This document shows positions 10,416-20,103 of a stretch of 64,000 nt of DNA, in pieces. Location of the stretch: contig JAGVVL010000022.1 of assembly GCA_018287875.1 (NCBI GenBank), positions 4,216,001-4,280,000 of the forward strand. The letters run 5' to 3'. The position numbers were made by a program, and so were the translations under genes. This DNA is from Nigrospora sphaerica (lineage: Eukaryota; Ascomycota; Sordariomycetes; Amphisphaeriales; Apiosporaceae). A model generated the notes under the pieces. The model had not been told where the DNA came from. It was given only the letters and a program-made list of their open reading frames with translations, and did no database searches. Each line of letters starts with the position of its first letter. The stretch's first letter is position 1.

Positions 10416-10963
10416 TGTTACGAACTACCCCAACCAACAGGCAGATTGTGGAAACGGACAAGCGCCTATGCAGCCAAGACCTGTTGGGCACAATCACCAA
10501 GTAAGGGATACCAGCCTCAGGGCAAGCCACACCAAGTACAGGTCACGTGACCCCATCAAGTCACGTGACAGGAGCGACAGGAGCGAAGCGCTCCCAGCGC
10601 TCCTGGAGCGACAGGAGCGAAGCGCTCCCAGCGCCCTTGGAGCGACGCAGACGAAGCGCTCCAAGAAACGACGGAGTATCAGTGAGGGAATGACTTGGTA
10701 TATAAGTCAGGAGGATTCCCTACATAGACAGTCATTACCTCAGTGATCAATCTAAGCATCTATCTTACCCATAGATGGGCTAACGCCTAACGACCTATCG
10801 TGAGATCAGTATACGCATCCGTACCATCGTCAACCAGTTATCCAGTCCAGCACCTTCAGCCAGCCAGTTACTCAGCGACCAGTGTTCAAGCAGACAGACG
10901 CTCTCTGTCCCTGATTGTACAAACCCTACGTCACGCAGTACTTAGGTATAGCGCTTCGTTACA
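10416..10963 (+). repeat. 3' LTR of gypsy element
   Basis: 548 bases. It equals the 5' LTR except for five C/T differences and an extra 34-base tandem unit: GGAGCGACAGGAGCGAAGCG begins the two units at 10571-10604 and 10605-10638. ATAAA follows at 10964-10968. Confidence 0.93.
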
Positions 10964-11276
10964 ATAAAACGTCAGAAAGCAAAGAAAACATGTCTACAGT
11001 AAAGAGAAACACTCGAGATTGGCGAGAAATTAAATCTTTTAAATTAAAAGGATATAAATACGCAGTTAAAAGAGGCAACATATATAAGTAGTAGTCGTGT
11101 AAAGAGGGCGTAACCGCACGAACAGCGTTATAGTATCGACGAAAACACCAATTATAATACACGTACTTATAAAATAAATATAGAAACCTCCTGAGAGTCA
11201 GATTCCAATTAGTTTAAATTGATTTACAGCGTTGTGGTTGCATAATTAATTAATTTCTCGTGGAGATGCCAAAAGG

Positions 11277-11318
11277 TGCGCCATCCGCTTGTCTGCGCCA
11301 CTCGCTTGTCATCTACGT
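11277..11318 (-). repeat. right terminal inverted repeat of pogo element
   Basis: Inverted partner of 721-762, followed by TA at 11319-11320. It fixes the right boundary of the DNA transposon more than 10 kb from its left end. Confidence 0.88.
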
Positions 11319-11320
11319 TA

Positions 11321-11539
11321 GTGTAAGGAAGGAGGCGCTGGAGAGGTGCATCCGCAGACTGGTCATCTGACCTGCGGCGCAGACCCACCGGCAGCCTACT
11401 AGCGAGGAGCGGGCGCACTGCTGGCGCCCGACCCGAACTTAGATTCTGCAAGAATCAGTCCTGCAGTGGAATTGAGCCTGCCCTTCGCTACCCTATACCT
11501 GACGGTGCCATTGTGATTCCTTCGAATCCTTACAGTTAG
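11321..11539. other. spacer between pogo element and LTR copy 3
   Basis: Less AT-rich than its surroundings. No ORF or repeat that I can identify. Confidence 0.4.
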
Positions 11540-12238
11540 TGTTAAAAGTATAGGGCTTACCCTTATACCGTTATCCTTCGTTAAGGACTTAGCTATACAC
11601 TTATCGAAAAGCTAGTCCTTTACCCGAGACTGCCCTAAAGCTCGGGCCACCTTACCCGATAGCACGGGCCACCCTACCTTAAAGTTAGGGCCACTTTTCC
11701 TATATACGTGGTCTACGCCACTCGAAACCTTCTATAAGTTTCTACGAGTTTCCACGTACTTCCATAAGGTTCTACGAGCCTCCACGTGGTCCCACGAGGT
11801 TCTATAAGCGTCCACGTGCTTCTAAGCTACGTCACTGCTTACGCGTCTACTTACGCGTCTCCTTTTCATATTACTAAGAGGATAAAAGGTTAAAAGGGTA
11901 TAAATAAGGGATAAATCTTCCTTCTTTGTGTACATAGTCTTAGAAGTTATAAGGGTTGCAGCTGCATCTGGCCCGCTATGTCCATATAGGTCTGGATTGG
12001 AGGGGTGCGTCTCCATAAGTGGAGACATTGCTAGCCTTTTGGGTATTGTGGGCAAGTGGTTACCTCTTGCCATCCCTTACAGAAGTAAGCAAGCAACTTA
12101 AAGATTTCACTCTTAACCCCTTTTAAGAGAAGTTCCTACTCTTCCGTGTTCCTTTATTCTTATGGAACAGCCTTCAAGATTGAAAGAGCCCCTATAAAGG
12201 GGTTGCTTCCTCTTCCGATCAAACCACCACTTTTAACA
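11540..12238 (+). repeat. LTR copy 3 of the solo-LTR family
   Basis: 699 bases with TGTTAAAAG start and CTTTTAACA end, homologous along its length to copies 1 and 2. Without the internal insertion (11948-12080 plus a 6-base duplication) it is 560 bases, matching their 558-570. The flanks (GTTAG, TTAAC) do not match as a target duplication, so one side may have recombined or mutated. A GGGTATAAATAAGGG promoter-like run lies near 11897-11911. Confidence 0.8.
11948..12080. mobile_element. MITE-like insertion in LTR copy 3 (TSD AGAAGT)
   Basis: 133 bases absent from the other two LTR copies, flanked by AGAAGT at 11942-11947 and 12081-12086; copy 2 has AGAAAT at the same place. The ends are weakly inverted (TAAGGGTTG against TAAGGGATG). 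It has no coding capacity, consistent with a miniature non-autonomous element of unknown family. Confidence 0.5.
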
Positions 12239-15200
12239 TTAACTAAGTAACTAGTCTAAACATTATAATAGATCATTAAAAGATTACTCTTATTTATAGG
12301 TAAGATAAATACTTAAATTAATTATTAAGGTAATAACTATTTAATTAAGAATCTTTTTAACTTATATACTATGTTATTCACTTACCAATACTGTAAATAT
12401 GTTAGATAGCTAGCGATCTTATATATCCATCCTTATAGATAGCTTAAACAGCTTACGATCCTTATATCTATCACGTGACCTTCTGTCTTAATTAGGAAGT
12501 CTTTCTGATCCTAGCAATGTTTCTCTTTATCTGGGCAATATTCCTTGCCAGACTTGTTTTTATTGTTGCTTGCCTTGTTGATAGTTTTCTTTGTGGCTGG
12601 AGAGGTCTTTGGTGGCTAGTGCAGTGCTCAGCCACCTTTTTAGCTTGGATCTTTGGGGGTCGTAACACTGAGTTATCTCCGCAATTTATTAGTGGAGAAA
12701 GGGAATGAGGCTATGGATTTTCCACATTGCCGGTTGCCAAATAAGAAGGATTTGAAATGCGGATAACTCTCTATAGATTCATTATTCTATAAATTTTGAA
12801 GTATTGCTGTAGCGATTTACGGCAGTATTAACTAGATGAATTTCTTCTTCCTTTAATAAACCTCGAAATATTGGCGTATACAGTGCGTACTACATTGCGG
12901 CGTACCTCGTAATTAAATTAAATCGTGTTTTAGGAGCTGTGTCAACTTGGCAGGGACAATGCTTAATGGATGGTATTCCTTATAAGGAATCATGGACTGC
13001 CGGTGGTGATGCATGTAAAGCATTTGGCTAGCTAAATACAAACACCACTGGCAGGGGGAAGTTTGGCGGTGGCGATAGATCGGCGCCCGTAAAATGCACA
13101 TTCTCGCCCCGGTGTGAGTTGAGTAACAACCTGATGCCAAGTCTAGCCACGATTGGTTACACGATTTACTAGATACTACTATTTGAGCCAGTGCTGTAGC
13201 GTTCACAAATATGAAGGAAATCGGTGAAAGAGCTGCGGAACGGTATTTAATGTAGCGCAGTAGCTGAACGGTGAGATTTTATCGTTTAATCTCCGTAAGA
13301 GTTCTTAGCAATAGGCTGCGTCGCGTGGTTCGGCCTCCAAATTTGGAGCACTTGTTGTTTGAATTTGGCGACCGCTCACCCGTAGACAATCCCTTAAAGC
13401 GCCGAATTAGTACTAGGGTCGGTGACGACCTGGGAATCCTCGGTGTTGTATGTTTTTGCTCTTTTTGCTGGTGGTCCTTGCGCCTTGACTTTCCCTCCGA
13501 CGGTCCACTCTTCACCAGTCGCTCAAGTTAGAGCGCGCTCAAGTCAAATCGATGTCGGACGAAACGTCCATCTGCTGGTTCATCACGTACTGAAAACAAA
13601 CAGCGACCCAACGCTTGCCGCATTGTTGCCTCATGCTCTGTTAGACACCACGGGCCCATCCGACGCATTCCTCCCGTCTTCACTCACACCTTCCTCCATC
13701 TTATCGCCTTTGCTTGAGAGTCTATTTTTTGTAAATGCGAGAACATGGACGTATAACTACCATCAACTTACCGTTCAGCTCTGCCAAGGAGTCAATCAGT
13801 AGTATTCACACCCAGCAGTTTTGCTGTCACTACAACGTCAATGCATTTCTGGGTTAGTTCGTCGGGAGGAATCTCTCGTCCGTACTTCTTGTACCTATCT
13901 TATGGTAGTCAAAAAGAGGGATCACTCCCTCACCGGCTGCTGAGAGATATATAGGGTTGCCTGTGCAGGGGTCCTTTGGTAGAAAACCACGCGAAGTCGG
14001 ATTGCTTTTTCCAGCTGTGCTACTTCGACTCGCCCGGTTGGGAACGACGGAGATTCGTTATTGCATATGGATGGCTTGGTATGCAAATCGTAATTCCATC
14101 TCTTACATAGCTCTAAATTTGGCGTTCGCCGTTCTTTCCGGTAAGCATTTTTGCTTTGCTGATTCTCGGTCCCCTGATATGAGCCGTGACGATTCAATTT
14201 ACAATCCAAGAGTGTAACCTATTGTTTGAAAGTCGTGTGGTGCACACCGAGCCGTAGGTATATTCGCCGGCCCTTCCATGAACGATTGTCCTTCTCATAA
14301 TGATCTTTCCCAAGCCTAATAGTGTCTAAAAACTCCATACTGAAAACTAACCACACGGTGACCTATCAACTGAGACACCATATTTGAACGAAAACCCGGC
14401 GTTGACGAGAGGTCCCCGCCGCAGCCCAAAGCGGATGCTGAGGACGACCGCCTCAGGGAAAAGGCCGATCGCTATGAATCTCCCGTTTGTGATGCCGTAC
14501 AACCTTGGAGTGATTGGTTTCAGTTGACGCAGATACTATCAGGTACTCCCTTCATGTGGGCTGTGTGGGCCTACCGACGGCTTCCACTCCCCAGGCTGCC
14601 CCAGCGACTCCAGCGGTCAGGGTCATCACTGTGGCTAAAACGACGGCGGAAAAGTTCTAGGTGGAATGGTTAGCTTTGGGGAATGTGCCTAACATACTTT
14701 ACGCTGGTAGGGGCAGAAGCCTCTCAAGGTTAGTTATCATAGGGCCTCGGCTCTCGTAAATACGAATACCACCTTCTATTCCGTCACCTTGAGGGAGAAG
14801 AAACGATCTAGTGTGGGATCTTCACCTGAAGAGCTTGAAATACCATGTAGCTGGAGGCATTCAACATGGAAGTGAAGTAGGCCGGCCATGGGGCCTGGCA
14901 TCCGAGCAGCTGGCCACACCATGCACACCGGGCCGCCATTCACACGGAGCCTCCCGCAAACACCGCCACACCGAGCCAAGCGACACCGAGACGTACAGAC
15001 ACCTTGGGTCACTCAGCGGGGGACACCATGAACTGCTCTTACTCGGAAACAAGCTTACCAAGCTCAAAGCCTCCTCGCTAAGCGACCAGCCCAACACGAT
15101 TCGGCGGACCACGAGCCGCTTCCACCACATTCTTCTTCCGCGCCGGCATGAGGCAAAACCGAACCCGAAGGTTTTCCCTCCCCTCGCCCGCTTTAAGCTT

Positions 15201-16272
15201 TGGCACAGCGGCGGCGGACGCGCGCGTCAAGACCCGGGGCCCCGGCCGTTGCCCGGAGACAAGAACCCACCCCACCTTTGCTCGCCCTCTCCAAACCTCG
15301 CACCCATCGAACATGGCCGGCGTGAGTCACTTTCTGCTCGCAGGCCCCCGACCGGCCGCAGTTGGATTCGAGTTAGCCGTCTACCTTTTTTCCCCTTCAT
15401 CAAATGCTACGGCTTGCCGGTCCGTCGGCCAGACTGCGAAACACGAACCGCCCACAGGCGTTTTCGAGGAGACCGAACCGACCGACGAAGCCGCGCACGA
15501 GCACCGGAAGCGGAAGCTGCCGTAAATCGAGCCGTGGTCTTGCGGGTGAATACGGAATCGGCGGGGCATGCTTCGCGATGTTTATCGGGTGTTTGGGTAA
15601 GTTGTGGATGGTGGTCGAGCGCTTGCACTGCTTGAAAATGCCGGCATGAAAATAATTTCGCTTTATTCTGTTCTGTTGTCATGAGGGTATCTGCCAAGAA
15701 CGGGCAACAGTCGTTCTCGCTCACTCTTTGGTCCAACGCACGCTCTGGGTTCTTCTCCTCCCGGCTCGTCTTCCCCCCCTCTTTCTTCTTCTGCGGAAAA
15801 AAAGAGGCGCCTGAGGTCCCATTCAGCAATATTTAAAACAAAAAACATGATCCAATGACCCCCCAAAGAGTCAACGCCCAGCCTAAAAATATTAGAAGAA
15901 TCCAACCTAAAGCGCCAATCGCCGTTTCTCCCCGAGTCATGATGGTACACGCGTTCCCACTTGTAGCGGCGCCCCTTCCGCTCGCCGGGGGCGTTTGCTA
16001 CCCTCTCGGCCCCTCCCGTGGCCACGCGCGGCGCGCCCACGACAGATGGGGGCGCTTCCTTCTCGCGCCGGCCTGCTGGCTCTGTGGCGCGCGGGTCCCC
16101 CCCCCCCTTGTGACAGTGCGGCTGGAGGGGGGAAAAGACCCCGTCGGCACGAGGCTGGCCGGCCGCAACGGCTACGGGAAAGGGGTTTCGAGATGGTGAC
16201 GAACCGGCCGGGTTTCAAGAATGAACCGAAACCGCGCGGTCCCGGCTTTTCCCAACTTGACGGCGCTGGCTC
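12239..16272. other. transition zone without supported gene
   Basis: 12239-12500 is very AT-rich, likely RIP-decayed repeat. Composition rises towards GC-rich by about 14.4 kb. The piece 14400-14660 reads open for about 85 codons on the plus strand but shows no family I know. 14.8-16.2 kb is GC-rich with overlapping open frames on both strands, typical of non-coding GC-rich DNA. It may hold the 3' region of the minus-strand gene ending at 16273. Confidence 0.45.
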
Positions 16273-17829
16273 TCAGAGTGAGCCAAAACCGCCGCCGCCG
16301 GGGGATTGCTTCTGGCTGTGCTTAACGAAGTCGGCAAACTTGGGCGCGGCCTCCTCCTTGGGCAGCGGCGCGCCGAAGCCGCCCGGGCCCAGCGGGGCCT
16401 GGGCTTCGGCCTGCACCTTGGCGTAGTCGGCGAAGGTGGTGCCGGGCGGCACCTTGACGGGCGGGGCCGGCGCCGCGGGCACGGGCTGCTGCTGCTCGGG
16501 AGCCTTGGCGAAGCCGGCGGCGGCGGGCGCGGGGGCCGGCTTTTGCGCGGCGGGCGCGAGGTTGGGGAAGTCGGCGGGGAAGTCGGCGGGGAAATCGGCG
16601 GGGAAGTCGGGCGGCAGGCGGGCCAGAGCCTCCTCCTGGGCCTGCTTCTGGCGCTGCTCCTCGGCCTTGAGGGCGCGCTCCTCGGCCGTCAGCGTGTCCC
16701 AGGCGGCCACGTTCTCGTCCCACTGGCGCACGCACGCGGCGTTCCAGTTGCAGCGCTCGACCTCGCCGTAGACGGGGTGGGCGAAGCGCGCGTGCCGGCT
16801 CGGCCAGTTGGACGCGTGGTAGTGGTGCTTGACGAGGGCGCCGCGGCTGTCGTGGTTGCCCGAGTCCGAGTGGCCCTGGCCGGCGGCGAAGGCCTCGACG
16901 TTCTGCACTAGGATCCGGCTCACCACCTTGGACTCGTCGAGGTCGTGGAAATCGGCCCACGACACGAGGCTGAGCCGGTTCTGCTGCTTGTTCATGTAGT
17001 CGAGGATGGCCAGCGTGAAGGCCGACGGGCCCGTGCCGCTGATGACCTCGTCGAAGTTGAGCTCTATCTCGTTGACGGGCCGCTTCTGCTGCGCCGCCAC
17101 GTCGTTGAGCCAGCGCATGATGTTCTCGACGAGCTGGAGCATCACCGGCTGCTTGGGCTTGGCCATGAAGGTCCACTGGCAGAAGGACTGCGACTTCTTG
17201 CCCAGGATCGGGTGGTCCTTGAACTCGGGTTGGTCGATCTCGATGCCGATGACCATGTCAATGTCCATCTCGCGGTACCGCTCCGGGATGAAGCGGTGGA
17301 CCGGCCGCAGCGCCTCGACGTCGATGTCGGCGTAGACGCCGCCGTCGGCGTACATGATGAGGTACCGGAGCATGTCGGCCTTGATAATTGTGGCGTTGAC
17401 GGTCCGGTACATTTCGACAATGTCGAGCCGGTTGAAGCCGTCAGGGCCGTATTTTTCCTCGACGTAGCCCAGGTCCGTGTTGTCGGTCAAGACCTCGTAG
17501 CGGTAGTCGGGGTTCTTGGTGGTCCAGGTCCGCGCCGTCGCCAGGTCGCGCTCGGCGAAGGAAAGCGGGTCCGTCTTCCATGTCTGCCAGATCTTCCTGG
17601 GGAAGCGGGTGCCCATGTCGGGCATCTTCAAGGGCTTCTGGGACTGGCGCTTGGAGACGGCTGTGCCGGGCGCCGACGGCAGGAGGTCCCAGTTGAGGAC
17701 GCACACGACCAGGAAGCCGACGACGATGTAGAGGACGACGCGGCGCAGGTGGGCCGGCACGCGGTTCTTGAGCGCCAACGTCGACGATGCCAGCCGTGGC
17801 GACAGGGGAACGCTGGCCATGTTCATCAT
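16273..17829 (-). CDS. OCH1-like GT32 alpha-1,6-mannosyltransferase
   Basis: Predicted 518-residue type II Golgi membrane protein of the OCH1/HOC1 family (Gly_transf_sug, GT32), which adds alpha-1,6-mannose to N-glycans from GDP-mannose. Residues ~31-47 form the single membrane anchor. KIWQTWK-like sequence at ~79-85 begins the catalytic domain, and the metal/sugar-binding DxD motif is the DID at ~168-170 within YADGGVYADIDV. After the catalytic domain comes a ~120-residue Ala/Pro-rich tail that includes four near-identical Asp-Phe-Pro units coded by a 12-base repeat (about 16561-16613). The frame is open upstream to a GTG at 17904, but the first ATG is at 17829 (others at 17826 and 17820). 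Single exon. Which paralogue it is (OCH1, HOC1 or a fungal-specific one) cannot be told. Confidence 0.85.
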   Translation of the reverse strand: MMNMASVPLSPRLASSTLALKNRVPAHLRRVVLYIVVGFLVVCVLNWDLLPSAPGTAVSKRQSQKPLKMPDMGTRFPRKIWQTWKTDPLSFAERDLATARTWTTKNPDYRYEVLTDNTDLGYVEEKYGPDGFNRLDIVEMYRTVNATIIKADMLRYLIMYADGGVYADIDVEALRPVHRFIPERYREMDIDMVIGIEIDQPEFKDHPILGKKSQSFCQWTFMAKPKQPVMLQLVENIMRWLNDVAAQQKRPVNEIELNFDEVISGTGPSAFTLAILDYMNKQQNRLSLVSWADFHDLDESKVVSRILVQNVEAFAAGQGHSDSGNHDSRGALVKHHYHASNWPSRHARFAHPVYGEVERCNWNAACVRQWDENVAAWDTLTAEERALKAEEQRQKQAQEEALARLPPDFPADFPADFPADFPNLAPAAQKPAPAPAAAGFAKAPEQQQPVPAAPAPPVKVPPGTTFADYAKVQAEAQAPLGPGGFGAPLPKEEAAPKFADFVKHSQKQSPGGGGFGSL

Positions 17830-20103
17830 GTCGGCGACCGGATGCAGTGACGACGGGGCGGGAGGCCCAGAAGGGAGTGACGGGAAAGTGTGGGAGCGAA
17901 CCACCTCGTGAACGGAGAGCGAGGGGGGAAAATGAGTTGAGAGCTAGTCACGATGCTCGAGAAGGCGAGGAACGTGGGTGCCCTGGGCAATTTTGAAGGC
18001 AGGCGATCTGTGGCCGGGCCACCAAGGGTATCTCTTCCTAGCCTTGGACCGTCAATGGCGAGGCAAGTGGGCTGGAAGAGAGTTTCCGCACGCTAGCAAC
18101 TGACGAGCGCCGTCGGGGACTGTTGCCGGTTTGCGACTTGGTTTTAGTTATGCGCACTCGCGTGGTGACCGAGGGGGGGGGGGAGACGCCAGGAGACAAT
18201 GGCTCGGGAGTTGGGCTGCTTCGCTGCAGTCGTTGCGGCCGCGGCTATGGCTGATGAGAGGTTGCCTATACGGCTGTCACGATAATGAGTACACGCGCCA
18301 GGATATGCGCACATGCGGCCAGGCGATTTCGGAGGAGGGAAGAGGAGGGTGTCGAGGGCGTGTACAGGGGTGGCGGTTGGGTACACGATCCCGAGGGCGA
18401 TGACAGCTTCGCTGGGTGGGCTGAACAGTGTCTTTCCCCTACGTCCGGGTAGGCAAAGAAGAGCGGAGAGAGGAAGAGAGGCTCGGGGGATCATCGCCCA
18501 CACGACCTGACTGTCACTGTCGACGCCTCGTGGTTTCTAGGCCGGATCGGCGCCGGCCGGGGGTTTGCGTATGTACATGTTACAATGTATACAAGCCCTG
18601 TCGGGTTGGCAAGCAGACGCAAGCTCGCCAGGCATGGCGCCGCACTAATGCGAGTTTGTATAACTGTGCCGGACCAATTAGGTGCCCCGTTAATCAGCGA
18701 TCCACAACGTAATGTTAAGGGGTCAGGGGTTGAGGGCATATCCTGCAGGGTGAGGCTCAGGCTTCGAGTCCATTCTGAGTAAGACGCCCGGCCGAGCGCT
18801 GTCTATCTGGCAACCTGCTTGACGACGGCCTGCTTAGGCTGCTGCTGCGCGTGCCTCGATTAGATGACCGGATGCAACACCCCGCTCGCCTTTCACATGT
18901 GCCGAGCGGGTAGGTAAAGTACACGTACGCAAGTCGGCAGTTTCTGCCTATAGTGTAAGTACCTCTATCATTCTACCACCGCCGCTTCCCGCACGCCCGC
19001 ATGAGCAAAAACGGGCGAATACGAGAATTGCGCCATCCAGTTCCCGGCCGGACGGGTTCCTGACTGCCAAGAGGGGGAAAAAAATCAGCTGCTCAGTGCG
19101 CCCGGGGACGGAGACCCCCAATGTCGACCATGCTGGGGCGGGAACGAATCACGGTTCCGTAGGCACTGTAACCCCCCGCATATGACCCATATCCAGCTCT
19201 TTATCACCGCCCGGGCCCCTTCAATCTGCACATCTTTAGCGTTATGTGCGCGCCCCGCCGGTGAAAGCTTAGTCCCATCGAAGCCCGTACGAAAGCCTCT
19301 AGGGCTAAGTAGGCAATGACGCCGCCGGCTTGTTGCAGGCTTCGAGTCCGGCGGCCCTGCCCATTTACTCGCTCATTTTCGCTCCTCGCTGACAGGCCAA
19401 CAAGTCATTCAACTTACCAACTTACGGCTGAAGTTACTAGGGATGTGGTTGCGTCTCAAGGTCCATGACGGCCCGCCTGACCTAGCCCGCCTTCAGCCCG
19501 CCCACAGCGGACCTTTGTAAGTGGAACAGCACCCACATTCAACCCCCGGGCTTACGACTAGCCTTCTGCCCACCACCGCGCGTCAAGCTTGGACTTGCGG
19601 GTAACCAAACAATCCAAGCTGCCGAGTCCTACGCCCCTTGTCAGGCCCTGAGTCCACTTGGGCGTTGGCTTCGTCACTACGTAGTAGCGGTACAGACCGG
19701 CCGTCGACCGCGCCTGCTCCTCCCGACTGGTGCCGGGCTGGGACTGTAGCAGATGGTAGAATTTGGGAAGGGCGACAATCCCTTTGCCCGCGCCCCCTGG
19801 CCACTGTTACACACTTACTCAGTACCTTCATTCGTTCGTTTTAAGCCCACCACGGTACTTGTATGAGTACCCAGGGTCTTGTTTGGGATTGACAGGACGT
19901 GGATGGATTCACGGCTGGATAGAGGCCTGTCGCTGCTGCTGCTGCTGCGCTCCACGCCTACCACATCCGCATCATCACCTCCAGCACCAGCATCAGCACC
20001 AGCACCAGCACCCGTCGGGGCCGCGGAAAAGGACCCGAGCGCCGGTAGCAAAGCATCACCACCCAAGAAACCCGTGCCCGCACCGCTGACGCTCCCCGCC
20101 GCC
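17830..20103. other. divergent intergenic region
   Basis: 2.27 kb between the divergent GT32 and acyltransferase genes, so it should hold both promoters. It contains a G-run near 18174-18183. No conserved ORF or tRNA was found. Confidence 0.5.

Larger units (their letters stand above)
3590..10963 (+). mobile_element. Ty3/gypsy chromovirus LTR retrotransposon, full length
   Basis: Complete 7.37-kb element with LTRs at 3590-4103 and 10416-10963 and the target duplication ATAAA at 3585-3589 and 10964-10968. The order gag, protease, reverse transcriptase, RNase H, integrase, chromodomain is that of fungal chromoviruses. A purine tract precedes the 3' LTR, and a possible self-priming site follows the 5' LTR. 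Numerous TAA/TAG codons where Gln is expected inactivate gag and the first two thirds of pol. No stop is seen in pol after about 8547. An antisense ORF lies at 9668-10291. It is inserted in the C-terminal part of the pogo transposase. Confidence 0.93.
819..11194 (+). pseudogene. pogo-type transposase, RIP-mutated and split by insertions
   Basis: Remains of a CENP-B/pogo transposase (cut-and-paste DDE enzyme). The likely start is ATA at 819-821, where ATG is expected. Pieces in order: an N-terminal helix-turn-helix region (~840-960), a CENP-B-type DNA-binding segment with the typical LDLDSQGFAP-like run (~985-1110), the Asn-Phe-Asp block of the catalytic core (~1300-1361), the QPSNRE block and the DGH-equivalent core (~1610-1959), 16 bases at 2530-2545, then the C-terminal third at 3104-3589 and 10969-11194, which ends in a degraded CCHC zinc knuckle (11126-11170). 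The reading frame joins exactly across each insertion once one target duplication is removed. Many Gln codons are TAA/TAG, and His, Cys and Gly positions are changed to Tyr, Tyr and Ser/Asn/Glu, so C-to-T changes hit both strands. The nearest relatives are Fot1/Pot2-like elements. Confidence 0.85.
721..11318 (+). mobile_element. pogo/Fot1-type DNA transposon, split by nested elements
   Basis: The element is bounded by TA target duplications (719-720 and 11319-11320) and terminal inverted repeats (721-762 and 11277-11318) starting ACGTAGATGACAAGCGAGTG. Between them lie pieces of one pogo transposase in the same orientation. The pieces are interrupted by a solo LTR (1960-2529, duplication TATTT), a second solo LTR (2546-3103, ACTTT), a full gypsy element (3590-10963, ATAAA) and probably a ~221-base segment at 1362-1582. 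Subtracting these with one duplication each leaves about 1.86 kb, the size of Fot1/Pot2-class elements. All other insertions came later than this one. The transposase is too damaged to work, so the element is dead. Confidence 0.88.

Noticed and set aside
18760..19360. TTCGAGTCC boxes resembling a tRNA B box (18767 and 19341)
   Set aside because: No A box or foldable acceptor stem at the right distance at either place.
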